DNA of 64,000 nucleotides from assembly GCF_014836415.1 (NCBI RefSeq), contig NZ_JACSQY010000010.1, forward strand, positions 62,001 through 126,000. The letters run 5' to 3'. The position numbers were made by a program, and so were the translations under genes. Below are positions 44,501-54,118 of this stretch, one piece after another. Each line of letters starts with the position of its first letter. Position 1 is the first letter of the stretch. The notes under the pieces were generated by a model. The model was not told the DNA's origin. It worked only from the letters and a program-made list of their open reading frames with translations, and did not search any database. This DNA is from Sporosarcina gallistercoris (GTDB lineage: Bacteria > Bacillota > Bacilli > Bacillales_A > Planococcaceae).

Positions 44501-44841
44501 ATTTCCTTCGGGATAATGACCCCGCCTCCGCCGCCATAGATTTTAATATGGCCTGCGCCACGCTCTTTCAATAAGTCGTACATGTATTTGAAGTACTCAA
44601 CGTGTCCCCCTTGGTAGGATGAAATCGCGATACCTTGCACGTCTTCCTGGATTGCCGCGTTCACGACTTCTTCGACAGAACGGTTATGGCCGAGGTGGAT
44701 GACTTCTGCACCCGTCGACTGTAAAATGCGTCGCATGATGTTAATGCTCGCATCGTGTCCGTCAAATAGACTTGAAGCAGTGACAAACCGAACGTGATGT
44801 GTCGGTTTGTAAATCTCTTGTTGCATTTCAGCTGTTGCCAT
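41572..44841 (-). CDS. icmF: Fused acyl-CoA mutase IcmF (isobutyryl-CoA mutase type)
   Basis: 1089 residues in three parts: cobalamin-binding domain with [15 protein letters not shown] (His29 as lower axial ligand); a MeaI-type P-loop GTPase chaperone with GTGGAGKSS (210-218) and ETSGIGQGD; and the mutase TIM-barrel domain from about 560 ([41 protein letters not shown]). Interconverts isobutyryl-CoA and n-butyryl-CoA, or related branched acyl-CoAs, by an adenosylcobalamin radical mechanism. Lies with acyl-CoA degradation genes and near the B12 operon. Start at MATAEMQQE after GGGGTG. Confidence 0.95.
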   Translation of the reverse strand: MATAEMQQEIYKPTHHVRFVTASSLFDGHDASINIMRRILQSTGAEVIHLGHNRSVEEVVNAAIQEDVQGIAISSYQGGHVEYFKYMYDLLKERGAGHIKIYGGGGGVIIPKEIKELHQYGIAWIFSPEDGRKLGLQGMINRMVEECDYATEVKDEMAYLEQVETTKPELLANLITYAEEHYDDQDEKAKTLLDRARELSKGTPVLGITGTGGAGKSSLTDELIRRFLHELPDRKVAILSIDPTKQKTGGALLGDRIRMNAIFNKRVFMRSLATRGSRTELSGALKDVLDIVKVAGYDLIIVETSGIGQGDAEIDEVSDVSMYVMTSEFGAPSQLEKIDMIDFADLIAINKFERKGSEDALNQVQKQYQRSRLLFDEPLDSMPVYGTIASQFNDKGTNTLFAAIVDTLNKKCGTDWTTSYTEFVKTQKQNVIIPNDRLQYLREIATTVRGYHKHAEQQAHLATRLYQLEGALSEVREKTPDDALVKSLETLHDNVRDEMTAESRRILDNWNTLKDAYAQDEFVTKVRDKELRTALTTTSLSGLKIPKVALPKFKDYGEIIRWVYKENVPGSYPYTAGVFPFKREGEDPKRQFAGEGTPERTNRRFHYLSKDDDAKRLSTAFDSVTLYGEDPDERPDIYGKVGESGVNICTLEDMKKLYDGFDLCAPATSVSMTINGPAPIILAMFMNTAIDQQVKKQEEELGRTLSVDEFTEVREATLKVVRGTVQADILKEDQGQNTCIFSTEFALRMMGDIQQYFINKKVRNYYSVSISGYHIAEAGANPISQLAFTLANGFTYVEYYLSRGMNIDDFAPNLSFFFSNGLDPEYTVIGRVARRIWAVAMREKYGANDRSQKLKYHVQTSGRSLHAQEIDFNDIRTTLQALMALQDNCNSLHTNAYDEAITTPTEESVRRAMAIQMIITKEHGLSKNENPLQGSFIAEELTDLVEEAVLQEFDKLNDRGGVLGSMETQYQRGKIQEESMLYEMKKHSGELPIIGVNTYLNPNPPSEDDIDSMELARATQEEKETQIKNLRAFQSAHSSEAEQALADLKQLAISGGNIFEALMETVKVASLGQITNALYEVGGQYRRNM

Positions 44842-44883
44842 ATTCGTACACCCCTTTTGCTTTGTTTTCCATTTCCCCATTCG

Positions 44884-45519
44884 TTAATTGCAGACCGGTT
44901 TGACCAATCCGTTCAGAAGCTGATCGGTTTGAAATTCAATATAGCCGTCCAATTCATACATCTGTTGCAGTTCCCATCTGCGGAATGCCCACATCTGTCC
45001 TTGGATGACGATGTGGTGTGCCGCAAGCTTGACACTGCTATCCTCAATGCGGAGCTCCCCAGCGTCCGCGCATGCACGCAGTAAGGTTTCGAATAATCCC
45101 GTCATGGCCCGTTCTTTTTCAAGTACATAGTCAAGAGCATTTTTCGGCAGCGACTTCGACTCCTGATACATGACGACGAATTCATCAGACAAGTCATCGA
45201 CGAGCCGGTAGTAGACATCTATCGCGCGCGTCAGTCCGTCAATCGTCGCTTCCTCGTCTGCAATCCCCGAAAGACGGTGCTGCACTTCGTTGTAGATGGT
45301 GTCACAGACGAGGTACAGCACGTCTTCTTTCGTGCGGATATATTCGTAGAGGGTGCCGATACTGAATCCGGCTTCTTTTGCGATTTCACGCGTCGTCGAG
45401 CGGTGGAATCCTTTTTGTTTGAATAACCGAACAGCGCCTTGAATGATCTGATCACGACGTTTTTCGATTAAGTCGCCATCTTTTACAGACGACTTTACTT
45501 GGTGTTTCAGTTCCATCAT
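44884..45519 (-). CDS. fadR: TetR-family regulator (FadR-like)
   Basis: 211 residues. N-terminal HTH: QIIQGAVRLFKQKGFHRSTT, REIAKEAGFSIGTLYEYIRTK. The C-terminal ligand domain (DEFVVMYQESKSLPKNALDYV) resembles the FadR/YsiA group of acyl-CoA-sensing repressors. Its place between acdA and icmF and a FadR-type operator before fadF point to control of this cluster (inference). Start behind AAGGGGG. Confidence 0.8.
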   Translation of the reverse strand: MMELKHQVKSSVKDGDLIEKRRDQIIQGAVRLFKQKGFHRSTTREIAKEAGFSIGTLYEYIRTKEDVLYLVCDTIYNEVQHRLSGIADEEATIDGLTRAIDVYYRLVDDLSDEFVVMYQESKSLPKNALDYVLEKERAMTGLFETLLRACADAGELRIEDSSVKLAAHHIVIQGQMWAFRRWELQQMYELDGYIEFQTDQLLNGLVKPVCN

Positions 45520-45531
45520 CTGACCCCCTTT

Positions 45532-46671
45532 TTACTTCGTCAGCATACGGGAGATGACGAGTCGCTGCACTTCTTGCGTACCTTCGTAAATTTGTGTGAT
45601 TTTTGCGTCGCGCATGAAGCGCTCGACCGGATAGTCTTTCGTATATCCGTATCCGCCATAGACTTGAACCGCTTCTGTTGTGACTTTCATTGCCGTGTCG
45701 CCTGCCATCAGTTTCGCCATTGCCGATGCTTTTCCGTACGGAAGGTTGTTGGACTCGAGCCACGCTGCCTGGTACGTGAGCAGACGGGATGCTTCAGTTG
45801 AGGTTGCCATGTCTGCAAGTTTGAATCCGATTCCTTGGTTGGCTACAATCGGCTTGCCGAACTGTACGCGCTCTTTTGCATAGTCTGTTGCATGGTCGAG
45901 TGCACCTTGAGCGATCCCGACTGCTTGTGCAGCAATTCCGTTCCGACCGCCGTCGAGTGTTTTCATCGCGATGATGAACCCTTGCCCTTCTTCACCGAGC
46001 ATGTTTTCTTTCGGTACGCGGCAGTTGTCGAAAATGATTTCCGTCGTTGGCGATGAACGGATGCCGAGCTTTTTCTCTTTTTTGCCGACAGAAAAACCAG
46101 GATAGTCCGCTTCGACGATGAATGCCGTAGTTCCTTTGTGCTTGGAATCCGCATCCGTGACCGCAAATACGATGTAGATATCTGCAATTCCGCCGTTTGT
46201 GATGAAGATTTTCGAACCGTTCAACACATAGTCATCGCCGTCCAGTTTAGCGGTTGTTTTCATGCCGCCAGCGTCAGAACCTGAACCCGGTTCAGTAAGT
46301 CCATATGCACCGATTTTCGTACCTTCTGCCATCGGACGAAGGTATTTTTGCTTCTGTTCTTCAGTTCCGTATTTGAAGACAGGCCATCCTGCGAGTGATG
46401 TGTGCGCAGAAAGTGTGACTCCAGTTGATGCACAAACGCGTGACAGTTCTTCGACTGCGATCACGTATGCGAGATAGTCACTGCCGATGCCGCCGTATTC
46501 TTCCGGCCAAGGAATTCCTGTCAATCCGAGTTCCGCCATCTTTTTGAATAAATCCATATCGAAGCGTTCTTCTTCGTCACGTTCTGCAGCAGTCGGAGCG
46601 ACTTCTTTCTCTGCAAAGTCGCGAACCATCTTGCGGATCATTTCGTGTTCTTCAGAAAGTGTAAAGTTCAT
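45532..46671 (-). CDS. acdA: Acyl-CoA dehydrogenase AcdA
   Basis: 379 residues. FAD motifs [17 protein letters not shown] and [16 protein letters not shown]; catalytic Glu in [17 protein letters not shown]. Oxidises short or branched acyl-CoA to enoyl-CoA, passing electrons to ETF. Twelve bases before the regulator gene. A repeat array separates it from the next acyl-CoA dehydrogenase gene upstream. Confidence 0.95.
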   Translation of the reverse strand: MNFTLSEEHEMIRKMVRDFAEKEVAPTAAERDEEERFDMDLFKKMAELGLTGIPWPEEYGGIGSDYLAYVIAVEELSRVCASTGVTLSAHTSLAGWPVFKYGTEEQKQKYLRPMAEGTKIGAYGLTEPGSGSDAGGMKTTAKLDGDDYVLNGSKIFITNGGIADIYIVFAVTDADSKHKGTTAFIVEADYPGFSVGKKEKKLGIRSSPTTEIIFDNCRVPKENMLGEEGQGFIIAMKTLDGGRNGIAAQAVGIAQGALDHATDYAKERVQFGKPIVANQGIGFKLADMATSTEASRLLTYQAAWLESNNLPYGKASAMAKLMAGDTAMKVTTEAVQVYGGYGYTKDYPVERFMRDAKITQIYEGTQEVQRLVISRMLTK

Positions 46672-46727
46672 GGTGAGTTCCTCTTTTCTTTTGGATTCAT
46701 TGATTAGGGTATTCATGTTTTCGGGTC

Positions 46728-46926
46728 GCTTGAGCGGATTCGCTGGATGCTTGATCACTTTTGGCTGCGCTTGAGCGGATTCACCTGTTGCTTGATCACT
46801 TTCCGCGCCGCTTGAGCGGATTCACCTGCTGCTTGATCACTTTCCGCTGCGCTTGAGCGGATCCACCTGTTCCTTGATCACTTTTCGCGCCGCTTGAGCG
46901 GATTCGCTGGGTGCTTGATCACTTTT
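46728..46926. repeat. Alternating TGAGCGG/TGATCA array, 20/21-bp steps
   Basis: Ten half-units: TGAGCGG at 46731, 46772, 46813, 46854, 46895 and TGATCA at 46752, 46793, 46834, 46875, 46916, giving a strict 21-20-21-20 spacing. Unit CTTGAGCGGATTCACCTGTT followed by GCTTGATCACTTTCCGC. It fills the gap between two acyl-CoA dehydrogenase genes. Confidence 0.92.
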
Positions 46927-46992
46927 CTCTATTTGGAGAGGGGATGAGATTGCTAGGATTGATTCCCACTCATTCCCTTTCTGTCTCGCTAA

Positions 46993-48129
46993 TCATTTTG
47001 TAAGATTCTTAGAAATTACGATGCGCTGGATTTCGCTTGTGCCTTCATAGATTTGAGTGACTTTGGCGTCGCGGAAGTAACGCTCGACGGGATAGTCTTT
47101 TGTATACCCATAGCCGCCGAATACTTGGACGGCTTCAATCGCGTTGTCCATTGCCGTTTGGGAGGCGAACAGTTTTGCCATGGAGGCTTCTTGTGCGCAC
47201 GATTTCCCTTCAGCACGCAATTGAGCTGCTCGGTAAACGAGTAAGCGGGATGCTTCTGTAGCGGTGGCCATGTCAGCAATCTTGAAGCCGATGCCTTGGT
47301 TCGCAGCAATCGGTTTGCCGAATTGGACGCGTTCCTTCGCATAGTCAGTAGCTGCTTCGAGCGCCGCTTCCGCGATTCCGAGCGCTTGTGCTGCGATTCC
47401 GATTCTGCCGACGTCGAGGTTTGCCATCGCAATTTTGAAGCCTGCATTTTCTTCGCCTAGCAAGTTGGATTCAGGTACGAACATGTCTTCGAATGTGAGC
47501 TGAACGGTACGAGAGCCATGCATGCCCATTTTGTCTTCGTTTTTCCCGATGACTAAACCAGGAGTATCGCCATCCACGATGAATGCCGAGATGCCATAGG
47601 AACCTTTGGACGGATCCGTGGCGGCGAAGACGATGTAAACGTCCGCTTCCCCTCCATTTGTGATGAATACTTTCGAGCCGTTCAGGACGTAACCGCCGTC
47701 CTTTTTCACAGCGCGTGTTTTCAGGGATCCCGCGTCCGAGCCCGATGCAGGTTCTGTCAGACAGAACGCACCTAGTAATTCGCCAGCTGCCATTCTCTTC
47801 AGGTAGCGTTCTTTCTGCTCTTCTGTTCCGAAGTAGAGAATCGGATTGGTACCGACGGATGTATGTACGGAAAGGATGACTCCGACCGTTGCGTGCACTT
47901 TAGAAAGTTCGTGGATTGCACTAATGTACGAGACGAAATCCATACCAGCGCCGCCATATTCTTCAGGGACGGTGATGCCCATAAGTCCGAGCTCACCCAT
48001 CTTCTTGACGATTTCTGTTGGAAATTCATCCGCCTCCAAGTTAGGAATGAACGGTTCAATTTCTGCTTTTGCAAAGTCTTTGACTAGTTTGCGCATCATC
48101 TGTTGTTCTTCGGTGAATTGGAAATCCAT
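46993..48129 (-). CDS. mmgC: Short-chain acyl-CoA dehydrogenase
   Basis: 378 residues, paralogue of AcdA. FCLTEPASGSDAGSLKTRA, VFITNGGEADVYIVFAATD, and catalytic Glu in VTQIYEGTSEIQRIVIS. The flavin oxidation step of beta-oxidation; chain-length preference cannot be told. Fifteen bases after the hydroxyacyl-CoA dehydrogenase gene. Confidence 0.94.
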   Translation of the reverse strand: MDFQFTEEQQMMRKLVKDFAKAEIEPFIPNLEADEFPTEIVKKMGELGLMGITVPEEYGGAGMDFVSYISAIHELSKVHATVGVILSVHTSVGTNPILYFGTEEQKERYLKRMAAGELLGAFCLTEPASGSDAGSLKTRAVKKDGGYVLNGSKVFITNGGEADVYIVFAATDPSKGSYGISAFIVDGDTPGLVIGKNEDKMGMHGSRTVQLTFEDMFVPESNLLGEENAGFKIAMANLDVGRIGIAAQALGIAEAALEAATDYAKERVQFGKPIAANQGIGFKIADMATATEASRLLVYRAAQLRAEGKSCAQEASMAKLFASQTAMDNAIEAVQVFGGYGYTKDYPVERYFRDAKVTQIYEGTSEIQRIVISKNLTK

Positions 48130-48143
48130 AGGTTAATCCCCTT

Positions 48144-48995
48144 TTATGAGTACGAGTAGAAGCCCCGTCCTGATTTTTTGCCGAGCCAGCCGGCGTTTAC
48201 GTATTTACGCAGCAATGCACACGGTCGATATTTAGGATCACCGTAGCCTTCTTGCAGCGTTTCCATGATGTAAAGGCATGTGTCAAGTCCGATAAAGTCT
48301 GCGAGTTGAAGTGGTCCCATCGGGTGGTTCATCCCAAGTTTCATCACTTCGTCGATCGCTTCCTTCGTTGCGACCCCTTCTTGCAATGTGAAAATCGCTT
48401 CGTTGATCATCGGCATAAGGATGCGGTTTGCGACAAATCCAGGGAAGTCGTTCACTTCTACAGGCACTTTTCCAAGTTTGTTCGTCATGTCTTCGACCGA
48501 TTGATAAACGGAGTCCGATGTGGACAAACCACGGATGATTTCAACGAGTTTCATGACTGGCACCGGGTTCATATAGTGCATGCCGATGACTTGTTCCGGC
48601 CGCTTCGTTGCCGCTGCAATTTCCGTGATCGGGAGTGAGGATGTGTTCGTTGCAAGAATTGTGTGCGCCGGTGCAATTTCGTCTAATTGTTTAAAGATGG
48701 ATTTTTTGATGTCCATATTTTCAACTGCTGCTTCGATGACGATATCTACATTTTTAGCGTCGTGGATATCCAATGATTTCGTGATGCGTCCGAGGACTGC
48801 TTGCTTTTCCTCTTCTGTCATTCGTTGTTTTTCAACGCTGCGTGCCAAGTTCTTTTCGATGACGGCGATTCCTTTTGCATACGATTCCTCTTTCACGTCA
48901 TTGAGGGTCACATTGAATCCCGCTTGTGCGCAAACTTGTGCGATGCCGCCGCCCATTTGACCAGCGCCGATTACCATTACGTTTTGAATGTTCAT
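48144..48995 (-). CDS. mmgB: 3-hydroxybutyryl-CoA dehydrogenase
   Basis: 283 residues. NAD fold [20 protein letters not shown]; catalytic His in [18 protein letters not shown] and the Asn/Glu partners nearby; [11 protein letters not shown]-terminus. Oxidises 3-hydroxyacyl-CoA to 3-ketoacyl-CoA. Follows thiolase after a repeat array. Confidence 0.95.
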   Translation of the reverse strand: MNIQNVMVIGAGQMGGGIAQVCAQAGFNVTLNDVKEESYAKGIAVIEKNLARSVEKQRMTEEEKQAVLGRITKSLDIHDAKNVDIVIEAAVENMDIKKSIFKQLDEIAPAHTILATNTSSLPITEIAAATKRPEQVIGMHYMNPVPVMKLVEIIRGLSTSDSVYQSVEDMTNKLGKVPVEVNDFPGFVANRILMPMINEAIFTLQEGVATKEAIDEVMKLGMNHPMGPLQLADFIGLDTCLYIMETLQEGYGDPKYRPCALLRKYVNAGWLGKKSGRGFYSYS

Positions 48996-49083
48996 GTCTA
49001 TTCATCCTTTCCGTGTCATGTTGATAGATGGTGCAAGCTTTTAGTGGCTCAGCTGGAGTTTTTCAACCTCGTTACTTGGAGAT

Positions 49084-49252
49084 GCTCATAAAGTTGAGAT
49101 TGTGATCATAAACTTGTGATTCCGCTCATAAATCTCGGATTGTGATCATAAATCAGGAATTACGCTCATAAATCTCGAAATGTGATCATAAAATCACAAA
49201 ACTGCTCATAATCCCCGAAAAATGATCATAAATTCCGAATTCCGCTCATAAA
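49084..49252. repeat. 20-bp phased GCTCATAAA/GATCATAAA array
   Basis: Nine half-units at exactly 20-bp steps (49084, 49104, ... 49244), strictly alternating GCTCATA and GATCATA. Same type and strand sense as 31.7 kb. Occupies the gap between thiolase and the hydroxyacyl-CoA dehydrogenase gene. Confidence 0.92.
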
Positions 49253-49285
49253 CTATCAGCGCAACAAGTTGGTTCGCCTTGCTAG

Positions 49286-50479
49286 TTATTGCTTCGGTAC
49301 TTCGATCATGATTGCGTCGCCTTGACCGCCGCCTGAACAGATGGCTGCGATACCGATTCCTCCACCTCTGCGTTTCAATTCATACGCAAGTGTCAGAATG
49401 ATACGAGCTCCACTTGCACCGATTGGGTGTCCGAGTGCGACTGCACCGCCGTTGACGTTCACTTTTTCCGGGTCTAGCCTTGCAATATCCGAACTGGCAA
49501 GTGCAACCACTGCGAATGCTTCATTGATTTCAAATAGATCGATGTCTTCAATCGATTTGCCTGTTTTCTTCAAGATTTCATTGATGACGAGGCCTGGAGT
49601 TTGCGGGAAGTTTTCAGGCTCGACTGCGACTTCTGCGTGGCCGATTACAGTTGCGAGGACGTTTTTGCCTTCGCGTGCTGCCCGTTCATCGCTCATCAAC
49701 ACGAGTGCGCATGCGCCGTCGTTCACTCCAGGCGCGTTTCCTGCAGTGACGGTGCCATCTTTACCGAATGCCGGCCGAAGTTTCGCGAGCACATCGAGTG
49801 ACGTATCTTTACGCGGCGCTTCGTCTCTGTCGACTACGATTGGATCACCTTTACGCTGCGGGATTTCCACGGGTGTGATTTCATCCGCAAATAATCCTTT
49901 TTCCATAGCGGTCACAGCACGTTGGTGACTGCGAAGCGCCCATTCGTCTTGTCGTTCACGCGTCACATTGAATGCTTCTGCAGTTGAATTCCCGAACGTA
50001 CCCATGTGCACATTTCCAGGAGAGAACGAATCGGAAAGTCCATCGTAGATCATGCCATCAACGAGTGTCGCGTCTCCCATACGTAAGCCGAAACGACCTT
50101 TTGGCAAGTAGTACGGCGCGTTCGACATCGACTCCATACCGCCTGCAACGATGACTTCTTCGTCCCCAAGTCGGATAAGCTGATCACCTAGCGTCACACT
50201 TCGCATACCCGATGCGCAAACTTTGTTGATAGTCTCCGTTTTCACATTCCACGGGAGTCCTGCTTTTACCGCAGCTTGTCTTGAAGGAATCTGTCCTTGC
50301 CCCGCTTGTAAAACCGTTCCGAAAATCACTTCGTTTACATCTGTAGCCTCAACGTTAGAGCGTTCCAGAGCGGCCTTGATTGCTGCTCCGCCTAAATCAC
50401 TTGCAGAGAGGGTTTGGAGTGCTCCGCCCATTTTCCCAAAAGCAGTTCGTGCGCCGTCAATCAATACTGTTTTAACCAT
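49286..50479 (-). CDS. thl: Acetyl-CoA acetyltransferase (thiolase)
   Basis: 397 residues. Acyl-accepting Cys in INKVCASGMRSV; NEAFAVV; ALGHPIGASGARI; second Cys in AAICSGGGQGDAIM. Performs the last cleavage of beta-oxidation or the reverse condensation. ATG at 50479 is nine bases after GGAGG; two earlier in-frame ATG/ATG codons abut that site. Confidence 0.96.
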   Translation of the reverse strand: MVKTVLIDGARTAFGKMGGALQTLSASDLGGAAIKAALERSNVEATDVNEVIFGTVLQAGQGQIPSRQAAVKAGLPWNVKTETINKVCASGMRSVTLGDQLIRLGDEEVIVAGGMESMSNAPYYLPKGRFGLRMGDATLVDGMIYDGLSDSFSPGNVHMGTFGNSTAEAFNVTRERQDEWALRSHQRAVTAMEKGLFADEITPVEIPQRKGDPIVVDRDEAPRKDTSLDVLAKLRPAFGKDGTVTAGNAPGVNDGACALVLMSDERAAREGKNVLATVIGHAEVAVEPENFPQTPGLVINEILKKTGKSIEDIDLFEINEAFAVVALASSDIARLDPEKVNVNGGAVALGHPIGASGARIILTLAYELKRRGGGIGIAAICSGGGQGDAIMIEVPKQ

Positions 50480-50559
50480 TTTCATCATCCTCCAGTTTTT
50501 TGATAGCGTTTACATTTCGGCTTAGCAGGAGCGACTGAACGCTCGCTCGGTAAGGGTTC

Positions 50560-50590
50560 ATCAGAAAGGGGAAGCATTAGTGCTCCCCCT
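50560..50590 (-). terminator. Hairpin between fadF and thl
   Basis: GGGGAGCA / TGCTTCCCC on the minus strand with TTTCT after it, about 80 bp after the fadF stop. Confidence 0.65.
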
Positions 50591-50668
50591 CGAATGATTT
50601 AATTCATAATTCTGTTCTGTTCGACTGTCTTAATTGTAGGACAAATCTGGCAGTCTGGCAAACTTTTT

Positions 50669-52819
50669 TCACTGTAGAACGGGTTCCAGCTCAGATTCGG
50701 AACCATCTGCAATTTCTTCCCCGAATACAGAACGTTCGAGAAGTTCTGCAATGTCATACGTTCCTACCGTTTCTTCCACTTCGATCGCTTTCGTTCCGTC
50801 AGACAGCATCGTCAAGCAATACGGACATCCGGAAGAGATGATTCCCGGTGTCACTTCCATTGCTTGCTCCGTCCGAGCGACGTTGATGCGGTGACCAGCG
50901 TCTTCTTCCATCCACATAAGACCTCCGCCGGCGCCACAGCACATGCCGTCTTGTCGGTTTCGTTTCATCTCGACCAGGTTGACGCCTGGAATGGATTTCA
51001 AAATTTCGCGTGGTGCATCGTAGACGTCATTGTAACGACCGAGGTAACACGAATCGTGGAACGTGATCGTTTCGTCGATTGAATGCTGCGGTTTCAAGCG
51101 CCCTTGTTGGACGAGTTCATGTAACAGTTCGGTATGGTGAAGCACTTCAGCGGTGAAGCCGAAGTCAGGATACTCGTTTTTGAAAATGTTGAACGCATGC
51201 GGGTCGATGGTGACTATTTTCTTCACTTCCGCTTTTTCGAATTCCGCGATATTCGCAGTCGCAAGTTCCTGGAATAGGAATTCGTTTCCGAGACGACGCG
51301 GAGTATCTCCGGAGTTCTTTTCTTTGTTGCCAAGAATTGCGAAGGAAACCCCTGCTTCATTCAACAAGTGGGCGAAGGACAACGCGATTTTCTGTGAACG
51401 GTTGTCGAATGCTCCCATTGAGCCGACCCATAGCAAGTATTCGAATGATTCGTCTGCTTTTTTCAGTTCCTTCACCGTTGGAATCTTAAGATCCGGACGT
51501 GCGTCACGCCAGTTCTCTTTCTCTTTACGGTTCAGTCCCCATGGATTTCCTTGGCGTTCAATGTTCGTCATCGCGCGCTGTGCATCCGCATCCATTTTCC
51601 CTTCCGTCATCACGAGATAACGGCGGAGGTCGATGATTTTATCAACGTGTTCGTTCATAACCGGACATTGGTCTTCACAGTTACGGCACGTCGTACATGC
51701 CCAAATCTCTTCTTCAGTGATCACATCGCCAATCAATGATGGATTGTAGATATCGTCCATTGTTGCACCTTCGAGACCAGCAGCCAGCGCAATCTGGTTC
51801 CCTTTTGTATGACTGAACATGAATGAAGGCACCCAAGGTTTCTGTTTCGTTGTCAATGCCCCCGTGTTCGTCAAATTATCGCGTAGTTTTGTGATCAAAT
51901 CCATCGGTGACAGCATTTTTCCTGTTCCGGTGGCTGGACACATATTCGTACAGCGACCGCATTCCACACACGCATACAAGTCGATCATTTGCAGCTGTGT
52001 GAAATCCGTGATTTTACCGACACCAAGAGTTGGCATCTCCTCTTCATCTTCAATTTCTTCAAGCGCTTCAAAATCGATTGGCGCAAGTTTCCCGCGACGA
52101 TCGAAACGCATCATGTACGTATTGACCGGTCCGGCGATCAAGTGTGCGTGCTTCGATTGCGGCACATACACGAGGAATGTGAGCAATGTAAGCAAGTGAA
52201 CCCACCATGCAACGAAGAAAATCGCTGCTGCCGCCGTCGGTGACAGGAAACTGAAAACGATTGCAATTCCTGACGCCATAGGTTCAGTCCACGTCGTTGC
52301 GTGGCCATGCCAAATCATGTTCATGCCGTTTGCGACAAGTGTGGAAATCATAAGCGATCCGATGAAGATCAAAACAAGCCCTGACTTCCAGCCGCGTTTC
52401 AGGCGTACAAGTTTTTCCATGTAACGACGATAGAATGCCCATACAACCGCTACTAAGATGACCGCAACCACAATCTCCTGGAAGAAAGTGAAGAATGGAT
52501 AGACCGGGCCGAATGGTAAGTGTGAATCCGGTTTCAATCCTTTCCAAATCAGATCGATTGCACCGAATTGAACGAGCAGGAATCCATAGAAGAACATGAC
52601 ATGGATCGTACCGCTCTTTTTATCTTTCAATAATTTCTTTTGTCCGAATACGTTTACCCATACTTCTTTCAAGCGTTTTTGAACGTTGTTGTCAAAGTCT
52701 TCTTTTTGCCCGAGTCGGATGAATTGTGTGCGTGTTTTGATCAAATATGTAAACAGCGCCAGCCCATATGCGACAACACCTAGGAACAAAACCCAGTTGG
52801 CGATTAATAAAGGTGTCAT
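50669..52819 (-). CDS. fadF: Membrane iron-sulfur oxidoreductase FadF (ETF:quinone type)
   Basis: 716 residues: an N-terminal NarI-like membrane part with five to six helices (1-230), two [4Fe-4S] motifs CVECGRCTNMCP and CTTCRNCEDQCP, and two CCG cysteine-rich domains (HDSCYLGRYNDVYD with CCGAGGG; SGCPYCLTM). This architecture fits the membrane enzymes thought to pass beta-oxidation electrons from ETF to menaquinone. Placed at the head of the fad cluster behind a FadR-like operator. Confidence 0.9.
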   Translation of the reverse strand: MTPLLIANWVLFLGVVAYGLALFTYLIKTRTQFIRLGQKEDFDNNVQKRLKEVWVNVFGQKKLLKDKKSGTIHVMFFYGFLLVQFGAIDLIWKGLKPDSHLPFGPVYPFFTFFQEIVVAVILVAVVWAFYRRYMEKLVRLKRGWKSGLVLIFIGSLMISTLVANGMNMIWHGHATTWTEPMASGIAIVFSFLSPTAAAAIFFVAWWVHLLTLLTFLVYVPQSKHAHLIAGPVNTYMMRFDRRGKLAPIDFEALEEIEDEEEMPTLGVGKITDFTQLQMIDLYACVECGRCTNMCPATGTGKMLSPMDLITKLRDNLTNTGALTTKQKPWVPSFMFSHTKGNQIALAAGLEGATMDDIYNPSLIGDVITEEEIWACTTCRNCEDQCPVMNEHVDKIIDLRRYLVMTEGKMDADAQRAMTNIERQGNPWGLNRKEKENWRDARPDLKIPTVKELKKADESFEYLLWVGSMGAFDNRSQKIALSFAHLLNEAGVSFAILGNKEKNSGDTPRRLGNEFLFQELATANIAEFEKAEVKKIVTIDPHAFNIFKNEYPDFGFTAEVLHHTELLHELVQQGRLKPQHSIDETITFHDSCYLGRYNDVYDAPREILKSIPGVNLVEMKRNRQDGMCCGAGGGLMWMEEDAGHRINVARTEQAMEVTPGIISSGCPYCLTMLSDGTKAIEVEETVGTYDIAELLERSVFGEEIADGSESELEPVLQ

Positions 52820-52902
52820 GATGTCCTCCCCTTTGTGTGTATGTAGTGAATGTTCTTACTAGTCTAGACGAATTAAAGCGTTTTGTCGATGCATTACTTA
52901 CT

Positions 52903-52932
52903 AGTTTAAGATATGAATGAGCATTCAGTCAA
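52903..52932 (-). promoter_or_regulatory. fadF: fadF promoter with FadR-type operator
   Basis: Minus strand TTGACT (52932-52927), 18 bp, TAAACT (52908-52903). The spacer and -35 hold TGACTGAATGCTCATTCA (52931-52914), a dyad with TGA-TGA and TCA-TCA half sites close to the B. subtilis FadR consensus TGAATGAMTANTCATTCA. Binding there would block the promoter. Confidence 0.65.
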
Positions 52933-53059
52933 TGAAAATTTTGAAATGGTAGTGAATTCTGATGAAGAGGTTATCGGACGTGAACGAAGCTGGGTATTCG
53001 TGAATGAATTGCTATATGAGTAGCTTGAGCGGGGTGAGAATACGACTTGGATTTTGATA

Positions 53060-53322
53060 TTTATGAGCATTTTGGTGGGTTTATGAGCTGTTTTTCTGGG
53101 TTTATGAGCACTTTGATGAGTTTATGAGCGGTTTTCTAGATTTATGAGCACTTTGACGAGTTTATGAGCGGTTTTCTAGATTTATGAGCACTTTGATGAG
53201 TTTATGAGCGATTTCCAAGATTTATGAGCACTTTGACGAATTTATGAGCGATTTCCTAGATTTATGAGCACTTCGACGAGTTTATGAGAGGTTCCAAAAA
53301 TTATGAGCACTTCGACGAGTTT
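53060..53322. repeat. 20-bp phased TTTATGAGC array
   Basis: Thirteen half-units of TTTATGAGC at 20-21-bp steps. From 53101, TTTATGAGCACTTTGACGAG alternates with TTTATGAGCGGTTTTCTAGA. Here the second half-unit keeps GAGC instead of GATC. It fills the gap between cblS and fadF. The rest of 52933-53434 has no supported gene. Confidence 0.92.
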
Positions 53323-53434
53323 AGTACTTTCTCGTCCGGTGAATTCCACTCAGGCGAACACAAGTCCGCACTCAACAAGCGAAGCGCTCCCAATCAATCT
53401 CTTGAACTGCAGTCTGTTGCCAATGATTCCGGAT

Positions 53435-54118
53435 TCATTCCAATCTATGCAACAACGAACCAAAAAGATGTTTGGCATCTGCCAGTCGATGCGGATCAAT
53501 CTGCAGCAGGATGACTGTTGCTGGGCCGGCCGAACATGTGACGTCGAGTGGACTGTCCACCCCGCGAGTCGCGTCTCCAGTGAGCGCTTGCCATTCCGCC
53601 AAAATCCCTTTTGAGCCAACTGGCCAGATTTGCTGAATGAGTCCATTGTGACGTGCTTTGGCAAGAACGGCGAGTGACGCAATTTCGGATTCCCGTGTTA
53701 GCACTTCTCCACCGACAAGAGGTGTTCCGTATGTATACCAATTTCCGTTTGAAGGTGCAGTCGTATCCACTGCCCGCCTACCCATAACTGTCACGGCAAC
53801 GGCGGATTGACGAAGTGACATGTTCGTTTCGCTGCTGCCGGTGATCGGCGGTACAGCGGCACAAATTTCATCAAAAACATCCTGGATCCCTTTGCAGTAT
53901 CGGTCCCAGCTGGCGTCTCCACTGAAATTATGAAGCAGCACCGCTTCCGGTTCCGCATTCGCCGCCCACTGTTCGAGCAGGGCGACGCGGGTTGCGAAAC
54001 GCGCGGTGATGCGGTCAGGAGCCGCAACGAGGTCGGCTGCTTTCTCCCCGATGCCGCCTGAATTATCGGTCGTGACAATCCAGTCGCCGAGCTGAATCGC
54101 ATTCCGGTATGCGATCAT
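53435..54118 (-). CDS. cblS: AIR-synthase/PurM-like protein, probable alpha-ribazole kinase CblS
   Basis: 227 residues. DNSGGIGEKAADLV near the N-terminus and ITGSSETNMSLRQSAVAVTVMG look like the PurM/ThiL ATP-binding fold. In a B12 salvage operon without a CobT gene the best candidate is CblS, which phosphorylates alpha-ribazole to the CobS substrate. The assignment rests on fold motifs and context. Start overlaps the adenosyltransferase stop by 4 bp. Last gene of the operon. Confidence 0.6.
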   Translation of the reverse strand: MIAYRNAIQLGDWIVTTDNSGGIGEKAADLVAAPDRITARFATRVALLEQWAANAEPEAVLLHNFSGDASWDRYCKGIQDVFDEICAAVPPITGSSETNMSLRQSAVAVTVMGRRAVDTTAPSNGNWYTYGTPLVGGEVLTRESEIASLAVLAKARHNGLIQQIWPVGSKGILAEWQALTGDATRGVDSPLDVTCSAGPATVILLQIDPHRLADAKHLFGSLLHRLE

